Shown piece by piece: positions 32,308-41,404 of a stretch of 64,000 nucleotides of DNA. The position numbers and the translations under genes were made by a program. Origin of the DNA: Syntrophaceae bacterium (GTDB lineage: Bacteria > Desulfobacterota > BSN033 > UBA1163); the NCBI GenBank assembly GCA_013388635.1, contig JACAEX010000100.1, forward strand, positions 1 through 64,000. The letters are read 5' to 3'. A model generated the notes under the pieces. It had not been told where the DNA came from and did no database searches. It worked only from the letters and a program-made list of their open reading frames with translations. How positions within the stretch are numbered: the stretch's first letter is position 1; each line of letters starts with the position of its first letter.

Positions 32308-33099
32308 CTACGGAGACCCAAACGTAATGGAAAAACCCCCCTGGTCTTTGAAGGCATAGATCGGAGAACCTCCTCCTCCTGAGATCAGATACAGGATCTT
32401 CTCCTTTTCGATTCGATCGTATCGATGGTCATCTCCAGCGAAGACCGCCTTCACCCCGTTCCTTAAAAAGATTCGATGCAGCTCATCCCGATCAAGTGGA
32501 TACCGATCCATCGCCCTCCCTCTCTTCAAGCTATCGATCGGAAGAAAGAGAGGGCGATGGAGGAATACGAATTTGAATCTCTCCTCGGACGAGGATAGGA
32601 TCTTCTCCAGCCATGACCGCTGGTCATCGACGATCCTTCCCTTTCCTGCTTCCGAATCTAAGATCACAAAGAGGCCACCGCCTGCTCGAAAGGTGTAGTA
32701 GGTCTTCCCTTCCGGGAGGCTGAATTGCTTCCGATACATCTCCTCACCCAAATGGGTCTTACCGGTCTCATGGTTTCCGATCACAGGGAAAAAGGGGACA
32801 TTGACCGGTCTCGAGATCTCAAAAAATCTCTTCCACTCCTTCTCGCTGGGCCGGGTAATCATGTCGCCCAGATGGATGAGGAACCGGGGGCTCCGTCCAA
32901 GAATCCTTTGGATCAATTGAGCATAGACCTTTTCGCCACCCTGACTGTCACCGATGACTCCAAACCGAAACGGGGGCTCAATCGATCTGACCCTCTCCAC
33001 ATTCAGAGCGACCTCCCGGATCGATCCCGCGTCAATCTCGCATGGGATGAGGAGAATTGATAAGAAAAAGAGGACTTTTCTGACCCACTTCTCCTTCAT
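32308..33099 (-). CDS. Exported calcineurin-like metallophosphoesterase
   Basis: The 263-residue protein has a signal peptide (KVLFFLSILLIPCEIDA) and a metallophosphoesterase domain with the expected order of metal ligands: GVIGDSQGG, IHLGDMITRP, PVIGNHETG, FVFLHRPLF and FAGDDHRYD. The first motif has GDSQ instead of GDxH and the last GDDH instead of GHxH, as in many purple-acid-phosphatase-like members. It would act in the periplasm on an unknown phosphoester. The C-terminus (after GGGGSPIYAF) is short. Confidence 0.85.
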   Translation of the reverse strand: MKEKWVRKVLFFLSILLIPCEIDAGSIREVALNVERVRSIEPPFRFGVIGDSQGGEKVYAQLIQRILGRSPRFLIHLGDMITRPSEKEWKRFFEISRPVNVPFFPVIGNHETGKTHLGEEMYRKQFSLPEGKTYYTFRAGGGLFVILDSEAGKGRIVDDQRSWLEKILSSSEERFKFVFLHRPLFLPIDSLKRGRAMDRYPLDRDELHRIFLRNGVKAVFAGDDHRYDRIEKEKILYLISGGGGSPIYAFKDQGGFSITFGSP

Positions 33100-33216
33100 A
33101 CAATCTTCTTGAAATCTGCCTGGGAATCGTTATATCTGTAAGAGCTCAGACTTTCCATACACCATTTTCAACAAAAACGCAATCTCATCCTGGCCTTGGG
33201 AAAGGAGATCGAGAGT

Positions 33217-33306
33217 ATGGAACCTAAATTGGTCAAACAGTTTATTATCTTCCTCGTTGTCCTCTTCGGCTGGACCATCCTGATTCTGGTGACCGGACCT
33301 AAATAA
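33217..33306 (+). CDS. Possible 29-residue single-helix membrane peptide
   Basis: ATG at 33217 with AAAGGAG 9 nt upstream opens a short ORF: MEPKLVKQFI, one hydrophobic helix (IFLVVLFGWTILILV) and TGPK. Composition and Shine-Dalgarno suggest a real small membrane protein, but nothing else supports it. It may be chance. Confidence 0.4.
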   Translation: MEPKLVKQFIIFLVVLFGWTILILVTGPK

Positions 33307-33470
33307 TTAGGGCCGGATCAAATATAAAGAGCGCCATAGGCTGAAGGGGAAAGACAAAACGGGGAAAACGAAGAGCATCGCGATAGGATTTGAAAAATCT
33401 TAATTCTAAGTGAATTAACCAACCTCTTAAACTCAAAGAGCAATTCGATAAGATAGATCAATTTTGTCCA

Positions 33471-33484
33471 TTTTACGTAAACTG
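33471..33484. promoter_or_regulatory. Operator-like palindrome of the putative MerR regulon (livG)
   Basis: TTTACGTAAA at 33472-33481 is a perfect palindrome. Read on the minus strand, 33475-33484 is CAGTTTACGT, the same 10-mer found upstream of the merR gene (44386-44395) and after the mutase genes (63832-63841). It ends 12 bp before a possible -35. Confidence 0.55.
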
Positions 33485-33496
33485 GGAATTTTTTTC

Positions 33497-33525
33497 TTGA
33501 CAAAAAAATTGAGTTTTGCTAATCA
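33497..33525 (+). promoter_or_regulatory. Possible promoter of the liv operon
   Basis: A perfect TTGACA at 33497-33502 is followed at 15-17 bp by GCTAAT/TAATCA, weak -10 boxes. Position just after the operator-like palindrome makes it plausible. Confidence 0.35.
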
Positions 33526-33738
33526 GGTTTAACACGTGATGCGGGTTTTCTCGTCTGACAAGCCATTCCCCATTTTAAACTGAAAATTTAGACGCCCGGG
33601 ACAAAAGTGGAGGTCTTCAGTAACCTAACCCAACTCGACTGGAGACGAAGGGGCGACGTGCTACTCACGACTCAGCGATCCCCAGGTCCTTTCCCTCTGC
33701 CGAACTTATATGTTAGAGATTGAAGAAAGGAGTTCTCC

Positions 33739-34548
33739 ATGGCCATCACCAATGAAATCCAACTTCAGGTCGACAATCTCTATATGGCTTTCGGTGGAGT
33801 CCAGGCCCTGATGGGGGTCAGCTTTTCTGTCAAAAAAGGGGAGATCTTCTCCATTATCGGCCCGAACGGCGCAGGGAAGACGGTTCTCCTCAATTGCATC
33901 AACGGTCTCTACCATCCCCAAAAGGGCAAAATCCATTTCGAAGGAAGAGAAATCACCAGGCTGAAGCCTTATCAGAGGGCCAATATGGGAATCTCTCGAA
34001 CCTTTCAGAAGATCGAGCTCTTTAAGGGAACCACCGTTCTTGATAACATCCGGCTCGGCCGCCACATCCACCTCAAAACAGGGCTGCTCAGCGGTTCCAT
34101 CTATTTTGGAAAGACTGCCCGAGAGGAGATCGAGCACAGGGATTTCATTGAAAGGGAGATCATCGACCTACTTGAGATCGAACATATCCGGGATAAGGTG
34201 GTGGGAATGCTTCCCTACGGTCTTCAAAAACGGGTTGAATTGGCAAGGGCGTTGGCCCTCAATCCCAAGATCATCCTTTTGGATGAGCCTCTGGCAGGCC
34301 TCAACTTGGAGGAGGTGGAGGACATGGCAAGGTTTATTCTGGACATCAACGAAGAGGAACGCTGGCAGACGACCTGTGTTCTCGTCGAACACGATATGGG
34401 GGTTGTGATGGACATCTCCCATCGGGTGATGGCCCTCAACTTCGGTGAGAAGATCGCAGAGGGAACCCCTCCTGAGGTTCAGAACAACCCAGAGGTGATA
34501 AAGGCCTATTTGGGTGAGGCGGAGGATCTCTATGTCACACGCCGCTGA
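33739..34548 (+). CDS. livG: Branched-chain-type ABC transporter ATPase, LivG-like
   Basis: The 269-residue ABC ATPase has Walker A GPNGAGKT, signature LPYGLQKRVELARAL (LSGGQ region degenerate, as usual in LivG), Walker B IILLDEPLAGL, and H-loop VEHDMGVVMDISHRV. The C-terminal extension with AEGTPPEVQNNPEVIKAYLG is LivG-typical. It powers the importer formed with LivH, LivM, LivF and the binding protein encoded at 37-41.4 kb. A CoA ligase gene begins inside its last codons, so it is coupled to substrate activation. Confidence 0.93.
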   Translation: MAITNEIQLQVDNLYMAFGGVQALMGVSFSVKKGEIFSIIGPNGAGKTVLLNCINGLYHPQKGKIHFEGREITRLKPYQRANMGISRTFQKIELFKGTTVLDNIRLGRHIHLKTGLLSGSIYFGKTAREEIEHRDFIEREIIDLLEIEHIRDKVVGMLPYGLQKRVELARALALNPKIILLDEPLAGLNLEEVEDMARFILDINEEERWQTTCVLVEHDMGVVMDISHRVMALNFGEKIAEGTPPEVQNNPEVIKAYLGEAEDLYVTRR

Positions 34549-36466
34549 GTGGAAAGAAATCGAGATCACAAAAGATTTGACCATTCCTAAACTCTTTCTT
34601 CAGGCCGCCAAGAAATATTGGGACAGGAAGGTGGCCATGCGTGAGAAGGAGTTCGGGATCTGGATTCCCATCACCTGGAAAGATTATTACGAGAATGTGA
34701 AGCGGATTGCGTTAGGCATGGTCTCTCTCGGTTTGGAGAGAGGGGACAAGGTGGCCATGATCGGTGACAACCGACCTGAGGCCCTCTGGGCGGAGATGGC
34801 CGCCATGTGTGTCGGAGCGGTGGGCGTATGGCTCTTTCAGGATTCATTGATCGATGAGGTGCAGTATATCATCGACCACTCCGATGCCAAACTGATGGTG
34901 GGTGAAGGTCAGGAGGAGGTCGACAAATGTCTCATGATCAAGGAGAGATGCCCGAAATTGAAGAAGATGATCTGGGATGATCCAAAAGGGATGAGGGGTT
35001 ATGACGACCCCATCCTCATCAGCATCAAAGAGGTGATGAAGATTGGAGAAGAAGTCGACAGGAAAGAACCAGGTCTTTTTGAAGAGATGATCGCCAAAGG
35101 GAAAGGAGATGAAATCTGTTTGCTCTTTTATACTTCCGGAACCACTGCCCTTCCGAAGGGTGCCCTCCTCACCCATTATAATATGCTGACCATGGGGCGA
35201 AATCTGATGCGTGTGGACCCCTATTTTGAAACAGACGACTTTGTCTCCTACCTCCCCTTTGCCTGGATCGGTGAACAGATGATGTCGATCTCCTGCGGCA
35301 TCCAGGCTGGGTTCACCCTCAATTTTCCTGAAGAGCCCGAGACCGCGCAGGAGAATATCCGTGAAATCGGGCCCCACGTTATGTTCGCTCCCCCACGTGT
35401 TTATGAGCAGATGGTGCGAAACGTTCAGGTCAAATATCTCGATGCCTCGTGGTCGAAGAGGAAGGCTTATGAATTCGCCATGAAGATCGGCTACCATGTG
35501 GCCGAATTAAAGTTTATGAAGAAGCCCATCCCCTGGTATTGGAAGGCCCTCAACGCGCTTGCCTACCTGGGTGTTCACAAGAAGTTGAAAGATCATTTAG
35601 GCCTTTCGAGAATAAGGGATACCTATACAGGAGGGGCAGCCATGGGGCCTGATCATTTCCGCTTCTTCCATGCCATCGGCGTAAACCTGAAACAGATCTA
35701 CGGCCAGACTGAGATCGCTGGGATCTCGGTGCTTCATCGGGATGACGATATCAAATTTGATACCGTGGGCAAACCCATCCCGGAGACCGAAGTGAAGATC
35801 ACTCCCGAAGGAGAGATCATTTCAAGAAGCCCTTCGGTTTTTCAGGGTTATTATAAGATGCCGGAGGAGACGGCGAAGGCGCTCAGGGATGGATGGCTCT
35901 ATTCGGGGGATACGGGTTTCATCGATACCGATGGTCACCTGGTCGTGTTCGATCGGACAAAAGACGTGATGACGCTGGCTGACGGGACAAAATTTGCTCC
36001 TCAATATTTAGAGACTCGGCTCAAATTCAGCCCCTACATTAAGGACGTGTGGGCCATCGGTGACCATAGGCCCTATGTCACCGCTGTCATCTGTATCGAT
36101 TACGGCGTGGTGGGTAAATGGGCAGAGGACCGAAATATCGCCTATACCAGTTACCCGGAGCTTTCCCAGATGCCCGATGTTTACGAGCTGGTAAAGAAAG
36201 AAATTGTAAAAATGAATAGAGACCTCCCCTCAGTGGCAAGGATCAAGAAATTTGTCAACCTCTACAAAGAGTTTGATGCGGACGATGACGAACTGACCCG
36301 AACCCGCAAGCTGAGACGGGCTTTTGTTGAAGAACGGTATAAGGATATTGTCAACGGCCTGTATTCCGATACGGAGAACGTCCACATGGATACGAATATC
36401 ACCTATGAGGACGGGCGGGTGGTTCATATTAAGACAGACCTTAAGGTGATGGAAGTACCCCAGTAA
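34532..36466 (+). CDS. Long-chain-type acyl-CoA synthetase (AMP-forming)
   Basis: The 644-residue ligase starts at MSHAAEWKEIEI (34532) with GGAGG upstream, overlapping livG by 17 bp. Core motifs: P-loop LLFYTSGTTALPKGALLTH (about 190-210), YTGGAAMGPDHFRFFHAIG, QIYGQTEIAGISV, and DGWLYSGDTGFIDTDGHLVVFDR, where the D binds AMP ribose, and then KDVMTLADGTKFAPQYLE. It belongs to the FadD/FAA1-like group that activates carboxylic acids to acyl-CoA with ATP. Its position between livG and livH suggests it activates whatever the ABC importer brings in; the acid is unknown. Confidence 0.88.
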   Translation: MSHAAEWKEIEITKDLTIPKLFLQAAKKYWDRKVAMREKEFGIWIPITWKDYYENVKRIALGMVSLGLERGDKVAMIGDNRPEALWAEMAAMCVGAVGVWLFQDSLIDEVQYIIDHSDAKLMVGEGQEEVDKCLMIKERCPKLKKMIWDDPKGMRGYDDPILISIKEVMKIGEEVDRKEPGLFEEMIAKGKGDEICLLFYTSGTTALPKGALLTHYNMLTMGRNLMRVDPYFETDDFVSYLPFAWIGEQMMSISCGIQAGFTLNFPEEPETAQENIREIGPHVMFAPPRVYEQMVRNVQVKYLDASWSKRKAYEFAMKIGYHVAELKFMKKPIPWYWKALNALAYLGVHKKLKDHLGLSRIRDTYTGGAAMGPDHFRFFHAIGVNLKQIYGQTEIAGISVLHRDDDIKFDTVGKPIPETEVKITPEGEIISRSPSVFQGYYKMPEETAKALRDGWLYSGDTGFIDTDGHLVVFDRTKDVMTLADGTKFAPQYLETRLKFSPYIKDVWAIGDHRPYVTAVICIDYGVVGKWAEDRNIAYTSYPELSQMPDVYELVKKEIVKMNRDLPSVARIKKFVNLYKEFDADDDELTRTRKLRRAFVEERYKDIVNGLYSDTENVHMDTNITYEDGRVVHIKTDLKVMEVPQ

Positions 36467-36467
36467 A

Positions 36468-36560
36468 AGATCATTGCAAAATTAACAGTGCAAAGTGAGC
36501 AATTAGCAATCAAATAACGGAGGTCCGTTACAAAATGAAAATTATAAATTTAGAAATTAG
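36468..36560. repeat. Intergenic repeat, AATTAGCAAT words (left flank of the four-helix gene)
   Basis: ATTGCAAAATTAACAGTGC-type words, then TAACGGAGGTCCGTTA, a 7-bp palindrome that also carries a GGAGG. The AAATTAGCAATG just before the next start is the inverted copy of ATTGCTAATTT on the other side of that gene. Confidence 0.5.
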
Positions 36561-36562
36561 CA

Positions 36563-36931
36563 ATGAATGACAAAACTGATCAACTTTCAGACCGATTCCT
36601 TAATTTCGCAGTAGAGGCAATCAAGATTACAGATGCATTACCAAATACAGTTGCGGGGAAACATGTCAGCGGGCAGTTGGCAAGAGCGGGGACATCCTGC
36701 GGTTCAAATTATGAAGAAGCTTGCGGTGCCGAATCCAGATCTGATTTTGCTCACAAAATGAGCATTGTGCTTAAAGAACTGAAGGAATCACGGTTTTGGC
36801 TAAGATTAATTTCCAGAACGAAAATGCTTACCTCTGATCGCACTGAACCCGTCCTCAATGAATGCCAACAGCTATGTGCTATTGTTGCGAAAAGCATCCT
36901 TACGGCAAAGCGAAGGAGAAGTTCAAATTGA
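36563..36931 (+). CDS. Four-helix-bundle protein (S23/IVP family)
   Basis: The 122-residue protein matches the four-helix bundle family first found as the ORF in 23S rRNA intervening sequences (IVP/S23), also related to avd. Typical are FLNFAVEAIKITDALPNTVAGKHVSGQLARAGTSCGSNYEEA, with the SGQL.RAGTS.GSNYEEA motif, then SRSDFAHKMSIVLKELKES and W. The function is unclear; homologues are often scattered between genes. Here it interrupts the liv operon and is flanked by AT-rich repeats with inverted AAATTAGCAAT/ATTGCTAATTT. No catalytic motif. The start at 36563 lacks a good Shine-Dalgarno. Confidence 0.85.
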   Translation: MNDKTDQLSDRFLNFAVEAIKITDALPNTVAGKHVSGQLARAGTSCGSNYEEACGAESRSDFAHKMSIVLKELKESRFWLRLISRTKMLTSDRTEPVLNECQQLCAIVAKSILTAKRRRSSN

Positions 36932-36985
36932 TAATTTTGTATTGCTAATTTTGTATTGCTAATTTTGCAATTTGCATTGATGTTT
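36928..36985. repeat. Intergenic repeat, ATTGCTAATTTTG words (right flank)
   Basis: ATTTTGTATTGCTAATTTTG is written twice in a row, followed by CAATTTGCATTGATG. It lies between the four-helix gene and the livH Shine-Dalgarno. Confidence 0.55.
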
Positions 36986-37000
36986 CGGAGGGGAGGTTTT

Positions 37001-37885
37001 ATGGAACTTTTCTTACAACTCTTCATAACAGGCATTTTGGTCGGCAGCATTTACGCTTTGGTGGCATTGGGTTGGACCCTGATTTACAAATGTTCCGGAG
37101 TCCTCAACCTCGCCATGGGAGAACTCACCCTGATCGGTGCCTATGTCTGCATCACGTTCTACCACTGGGGGATCCCTTTCGTTCTGGCATTGATCTTTAC
37201 ACTGGTGGTTGGATTTGCCTTAGGCATTCTGACAGAGATCCTCTTTTTAAGACCGATGGTTGGAGAACCGGTGCTGAGCGTGATTATGGTAACTGTTGGA
37301 CTTTCCTTCTTTTTTAAAGGGATCGTGGAGTTATTCTTCGGCACAGATACGGTGGTTTTCACTCCTACGGTATTTCCGATTGAACCTGTCTATATTGGAA
37401 AGGTCGTCGTTGGCCAAGTTTACCTCTGGGCCTTTGTTGCATCCATCATTCTTCTCCTCGCCTTTGTCTCTTTTTTCAAATATACCAAGTGGGGACTGTC
37501 CATGCAGGCAACCGCAGACGATGAAATGGCTGCCCTCTCTCTCGGCGTCAATGCAAAAGTTGTTTACGCTCTCGCCTGGGCGATCGCTTTCATGGCTGCA
37601 GGGGTGGGTGGAACGCTTCTCGGCAATATCAATGGGTTAAACATCTCTGTGGGTTATCTGGGGTTGTTAGTGTTACCTGCTGTCGTCTTAGGTGGCATGA
37701 ACTCGGTTCCGGGAGCCATTGTCGGGGGGCTGGTGATCGGGGTGCTCCAAAATTTAGCCGATGGATATCTTAGTCCATTTACCCCTGGTGGCGTCAAAGA
37801 TGTTTTCCCATTTGCCGTGATGGTGATTGTGCTCCTTTTTAAACCTTACGGATTATGGGGCTGGATAAGAATCGAACGTGTCTAA
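37001..37885 (+). CDS. livH: Branched-chain-type ABC transporter permease, LivH-like
   Basis: A 294-residue permease of eight or so helices, starting at MELFLQLFITGILVGSIYAL (37001) behind GGAGGGGAGG. LivH markers are ALVALGWTLIYKCSGVLNLAMGE near the N-terminus, the cytoplasmic TKWGLSMQATADDEMAALSLGVN (the EAA-like coupling loop), VLPAVVLGGMNSVPGAIVGGLVIG and the hydrophobic end. It pairs with LivM to form the channel. Expression probably continues from livG despite the inserted gene. Confidence 0.92.
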   Translation: MELFLQLFITGILVGSIYALVALGWTLIYKCSGVLNLAMGELTLIGAYVCITFYHWGIPFVLALIFTLVVGFALGILTEILFLRPMVGEPVLSVIMVTVGLSFFFKGIVELFFGTDTVVFTPTVFPIEPVYIGKVVVGQVYLWAFVASIILLLAFVSFFKYTKWGLSMQATADDEMAALSLGVNAKVVYALAWAIAFMAAGVGGTLLGNINGLNISVGYLGLLVLPAVVLGGMNSVPGAIVGGLVIGVLQNLADGYLSPFTPGGVKDVFPFAVMVIVLLFKPYGLWGWIRIERV

Positions 37886-37978
37886 AAGATCATTGCAAAT
37901 TATAAATTAGCAATGCAAAGTTAACAATAACAGTTAAACGAATTGCTAAATTTGCAATGTTAATTTTCTATTTTGTAC
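37883..37978. repeat. Intergenic repeat, AATTAGCAATGC words between livH and livM
   Basis: GATCATTGCAAATTATAAATTAGCAATGCAAAGTTAAC-type words and their complements fill the gap between two genes of the same operon, with only the livM Shine-Dalgarno region free. Confidence 0.5.
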
Positions 37979-37990
37979 TGGAGGTTTAAG

Positions 37991-39112
37991 ATGGGTTATC
38001 GGCCGTGTGGTGTTTATCATCAATACTACGGACAGGACCATGCGTGGTGGCAGACCAAATTTGTCTGGGGAAAGATGATATTTTTATTCTTAGTTGTATT
38101 TTACCTCTTCCCCAAATTTGCAGGACTCTATATGGTATCCGTATTCAATATTGTCGGGTATACGATTCTTGCTGCCATGGGTGTCCAACTCCTTATAGGC
38201 TACTGTGGACAGATCACCCTGGGGCATGCGGCTTTTATTGCGGTTGGTGCGTATACGAGCTCCATCCTGATGCTCCAAGTCAAATGGCCTGCATTCTTGG
38301 TCCAGGCGGGATTAGTATATCCCATCAGCGTTGCGGCTGCTGCGGTCGCGGCTGGATTGTGGTCCGTCCTATTCGGCCTCCCTTCAGCAAAAGTGAAGGG
38401 ATTCTATCTGATTATGACCACGATGGCCGCTCAATTCATTACCGTTGACTTTATCATTACCCAATATGTCAGTCAGGTGGGAGGGCGAGGGTCTTACTTT
38501 TCCATCCCCCCAGGAACAATCAAGATCGGTCCCTGGGTGATTGATAATGATATGAAGTATTATTATTTAGCATCCGTTCTCGTCATCCTTTGCACTTTTG
38601 TTATGGCTAACCTCCTTCGTTGCAAGATAGGGCGAGCATGGATTGCTATTCGAGACAACGACATTGCTGCAGAGGCTCTTGGCGTCAATATCGTTCTCTA
38701 CAAACTTCTTGCTTTCTTCGTAGCAGGTGCATTCGGGGGTATAGCCGGAGCTTATTGGATCACCAACCTGTTCTTTGTCAGCCCTGAACATTTCCAATTC
38801 AGCTGGTCTCTCTGGTTGGTTGGGGTTATCCTTATCGGAGGTGTGGGAAGCATTTATGGTACCATTTATGGGGCCTTATTTATGACGCTCATTCCAGAAG
38901 CGCTAAAGGCTCTAATTCTTTTTCTGACCGGCAGCGAATTCGTCTTAAATCTAATGCCCTTTCTTCCCCTTCTACTTGAAAAATTCCTTTATGTAAAAGA
39001 GGCCGCCTTCGGTCTGGCTATTGCTCTATTTCTGATTTTCGAACCAAATGGCCTCTCTTACCGCTGGTGGCAGATAAAGAATTATTTTAACCTGTGGCCA
39101 TTTTCGTATTAA
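37991..39112 (+). CDS. livM: Branched-chain-type ABC transporter permease, LivM-like
   Basis: A 373-residue permease starting at 37991, with GGAGG before the ATG. It has an unusual polar N-terminal extension (MGYRPCGVYHQYYGQDHAWW) before the first helix. LivM features: GVQLLIGYCGQITLGHAAFIAVGAY, the coupling loop CKIGRAWIAIRDNDIAAEALGV, the helix FFVAGAFGGIAGAYW and the GGVGSIYGTIYGALF loop. Together with LivH it builds the transmembrane channel. Confidence 0.92.
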   Translation: MGYRPCGVYHQYYGQDHAWWQTKFVWGKMIFLFLVVFYLFPKFAGLYMVSVFNIVGYTILAAMGVQLLIGYCGQITLGHAAFIAVGAYTSSILMLQVKWPAFLVQAGLVYPISVAAAAVAAGLWSVLFGLPSAKVKGFYLIMTTMAAQFITVDFIITQYVSQVGGRGSYFSIPPGTIKIGPWVIDNDMKYYYLASVLVILCTFVMANLLRCKIGRAWIAIRDNDIAAEALGVNIVLYKLLAFFVAGAFGGIAGAYWITNLFFVSPEHFQFSWSLWLVGVILIGGVGSIYGTIYGALFMTLIPEALKALILFLTGSEFVLNLMPFLPLLLEKFLYVKEAAFGLAIALFLIFEPNGLSYRWWQIKNYFNLWPFSY

Positions 39113-39113
39113 G

Positions 39114-39200
39114 GTGAATCGTGGTTCGTGAATCGCGAAACGTTAGAAAAAGGTAATAGACAAAAGATCTTTTACGAATCACCTATCACGCAACACGACA
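39114..39200. repeat. Intergenic repeat, GTGAATCGTGGTTCG words
   Basis: GTGAATCGTGGTTCGTGAATCG and later TTACGAATCACCTATCACGC form loosely inverted words between livM and livK. A separate word family from the TTGCAAT type. Confidence 0.45.
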
Positions 39201-39311
39201 GAGAAGGAGGTGATGCAACGTCATCGGATGGTGGGAGGAAAGAAGGGGGACGTTGTTTGCGGTTTAAATGGATACGAATCGAAACATGATAAAATTCTTT
39301 GGAGGTGAAAA

Positions 39312-40565
39312 ATGAGAATCAAGAAAATCTTTGCAATTGTCTTAGCACTCCTCGTCATCGGGATCACTGCTTCACGGGTTTTGGCCCAGGAGGTGAGGAT
39401 TGGCGCTCTCCAGGACACCACAGGCGCTACCTCTGATGTGGGGAAAAATGAGGCGGCAGGTGTCCGTGAAGCATTCCAGTATTATAATGATACCGGTGGT
39501 ATCAACGGTAAGAAGATCAGATACTTCCAGTATGATTACGGGTATCGGGTTCCGGAGGCCATCACTACCTATAAGCGTTTCCGTGATTTCGACAAAGTTG
39601 TGATGGTATTGGGTTGGGGAACAGGTGATACCGAAGCTCTCTCTCCTACTGTGAATGCTGACAAAATGCCTTATCTCTCCAGTTCCTTTTCCGGCCATCT
39701 GTGCGATCCTAAAAAGACCCCTTACAACTTCGTTTACGGAACGGATTATTCAACCAATGCTCGTGGCTGCATTACCTATTGGTTTGAAGAGGTCTGGAAA
39801 AAAGACCCGAAGTGGAAGGCGGATCGAGAAAAAGGAGTGAAGCCCCGGTTCGTATGCTTTTATTCCTGGCCCACTCCATACTCGAGCGCTCCTATTAAAG
39901 CCATTAAAGATCAGGCCACTCTCTTAGGCTTCGAGATCGGTCCTGACCAAGATGTGCCGTTAACCGCATTGGATACAAAAAGCCAGGTCTTAAAGGCAAA
40001 GGAATTCAAACCCCATTTAGTTTGGCATGGGAACACTACCATGTCTGTTGCAACTGCCATCAAGGATGCCTATGCTCTTGGATTGGGTGCAGACCATATC
40101 ATCAACAACTGGGGGTTTGATGAAGACCTTGCGAAATTGGGGGGAGCGGCCGTTGAAGGTGCCATTGGTGCTGCGGCGTGTTCCTTCTTCGTAGAAGATT
40201 ATCCTGCCAAGAAGAAGGTTTTGGATTACATCAAGAAAGTGAACCCCGGCTTTCCTCCGGAGGCAAGGCAAATTAGAACGGTTCAGGGCTGGGTGAAGGT
40301 CACCATGGCCGTCGAGGTTTTGAAAATGGCGGATAAGGCGGGGAAGCTGAATGGTCCTGGGATTAAGGAAACCTACGAAACCCTGAGAAACTGGGATGGT
40401 CTCAAAGAATTTGGGGGACAGTTAGTGACCATTACTCCTACTGATCATCGTTACAGCTCGATCGTAAAAGTAGGGAGAATCATAAAAGGAAAACCTACAA
40501 CGGTTGCAAATATTGATATGCGAGCCAAGTTCCCTGACAAATGGGCTTCCTGGCTTGGTTGGTAA
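39312..40565 (+). CDS. Periplasmic substrate-binding protein, LivK-like
   Basis: A 417-residue type I periplasmic binding protein with a signal peptide (MRIKKIFAIVLALLVIGITA, cleavage after VLA). The mature part starts QEVRIGALQDTTGATSDVGKN and goes EAFQYYNDTGGINGKKIRY, which is the usual N-lobe of Peripla_BP_6 amino-acid/organic-acid binding proteins. The neighbours (two CoA ligases, beta-oxidation genes) point to a carboxylic acid, possibly aromatic or branched, rather than an amino acid; this is inference. GGAGG lies before the ATG. Confidence 0.9.
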   Translation: MRIKKIFAIVLALLVIGITASRVLAQEVRIGALQDTTGATSDVGKNEAAGVREAFQYYNDTGGINGKKIRYFQYDYGYRVPEAITTYKRFRDFDKVVMVLGWGTGDTEALSPTVNADKMPYLSSSFSGHLCDPKKTPYNFVYGTDYSTNARGCITYWFEEVWKKDPKWKADREKGVKPRFVCFYSWPTPYSSAPIKAIKDQATLLGFEIGPDQDVPLTALDTKSQVLKAKEFKPHLVWHGNTTMSVATAIKDAYALGLGADHIINNWGFDEDLAKLGGAAVEGAIGAAACSFFVEDYPAKKKVLDYIKKVNPGFPPEARQIRTVQGWVKVTMAVEVLKMADKAGKLNGPGIKETYETLRNWDGLKEFGGQLVTITPTDHRYSSIVKVGRIIKGKPTTVANIDMRAKFPDKWASWLGW

Positions 40566-40576
40566 GGAGGAAAACA

Positions 40577-41404
40577 TTGGCGCTTGAAAATCCAGATACC
40601 CATGGGATCATCCTAAAGCTCAACAACATTGAGGTCATGTATCACGAAGTGATTCTGGTACTCAAGGGAGTCTCCATCGATGTCCCTCATGGGGGGATTG
40701 TCGCCCTCCTCGGAGCCAACGGAGCCGGAAAATCAACAACTCTCAAAGCCATCTCCGGCCTGTTAAAGCATGAGGACGGTGAGGTTACGGATGGAAGTAT
40801 TGAGTTCATGGGAGAGAGGATCCATCACCTATCTGCTGAGGAGATCGCCAAACGAGGGATCTTCCAGATCATTGAGGGGAGGAGGGTCTTTGAGCACCTT
40901 ACCGTGGAGGAGAATCTCCGGGTGGGAGCCCACTTGGGAGGCAATGGGTCAGCCATCAAAGAGAGGCTGGAGATGGTCTACCATTACTTTCCGAGATTGG
41001 TGGAACGACGAAACGTCCTCGCAGGCTTCGTCAGCGGTGGAGAACAGCAGATGACCGTGATCGGTAGGGCGCTCATGGCCCAACCCAAACTGATGCTTCT
41101 CGATGAGCCCTCTATGGGCCTCGCTCCTCTTCTGATCAAAGAGATTTTTGATATCATCACCCAACTGAATAAACAAGAGAGAATCCCTCTTCTCCTGGTC
41201 GAACAAAATGTGAAGTTAGCCCTCACCGTGGCGCCTTATGCGTATGTCCTGGAGAACGGTAGGCTCGTGATGCATGATACCTCAGAAAAGTTGAAGGAGA
41301 ATCCCGATATCAGAGACTTCTATCTGGGCCTTTCTGATATTGGTGAACGAAAAAGTTTCAGACAGGTGAAGCATTATAAAAGAAGGAAGCGATGGCTTAC
41401 ATAA
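40577..41404 (+). CDS. livF: Branched-chain-type ABC transporter ATPase, LivF-like
   Basis: The chosen start is the TTG at 40577, with GGAGG 6 nt upstream; a longer frame would overlap the binding-protein gene without reason. Motifs: Walker A GANGAGKST, Q-loop, signature VSGGEQQMTVIGRAL, Walker B LMLLDEPSMGL and VEQNVKLALTVAPYAYVLENG, which is typical of LivF. The C-terminal 25 residues (GERKSFRQVKHYKRRKRW) are unusually basic compared with the family. It is the second ATPase of the importer. Confidence 0.92.
   Translation: MALENPDTHGIILKLNNIEVMYHEVILVLKGVSIDVPHGGIVALLGANGAGKSTTLKAISGLLKHEDGEVTDGSIEFMGERIHHLSAEEIAKRGIFQIIEGRRVFEHLTVEENLRVGAHLGGNGSAIKERLEMVYHYFPRLVERRNVLAGFVSGGEQQMTVIGRALMAQPKLMLLDEPSMGLAPLLIKEIFDIITQLNKQERIPLLLVEQNVKLALTVAPYAYVLENGRLVMHDTSEKLKENPDIRDFYLGLSDIGERKSFRQVKHYKRRKRWLT

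Larger units (their letters stand above)
33307..33738. other. Gene-free interval before the livG operon
   Basis: The 432-bp interval holds an operator-like palindrome at 33471-33484 and a possible promoter at 33497-33525, and then GC-richer sequence up to the livG Shine-Dalgarno (AAAGGAG, 33727-33733). The long leader (about 200 nt) could have regulatory structure, but no riboswitch was recognised. The only ORF is a short spurious minus-strand one. Confidence 0.45.
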
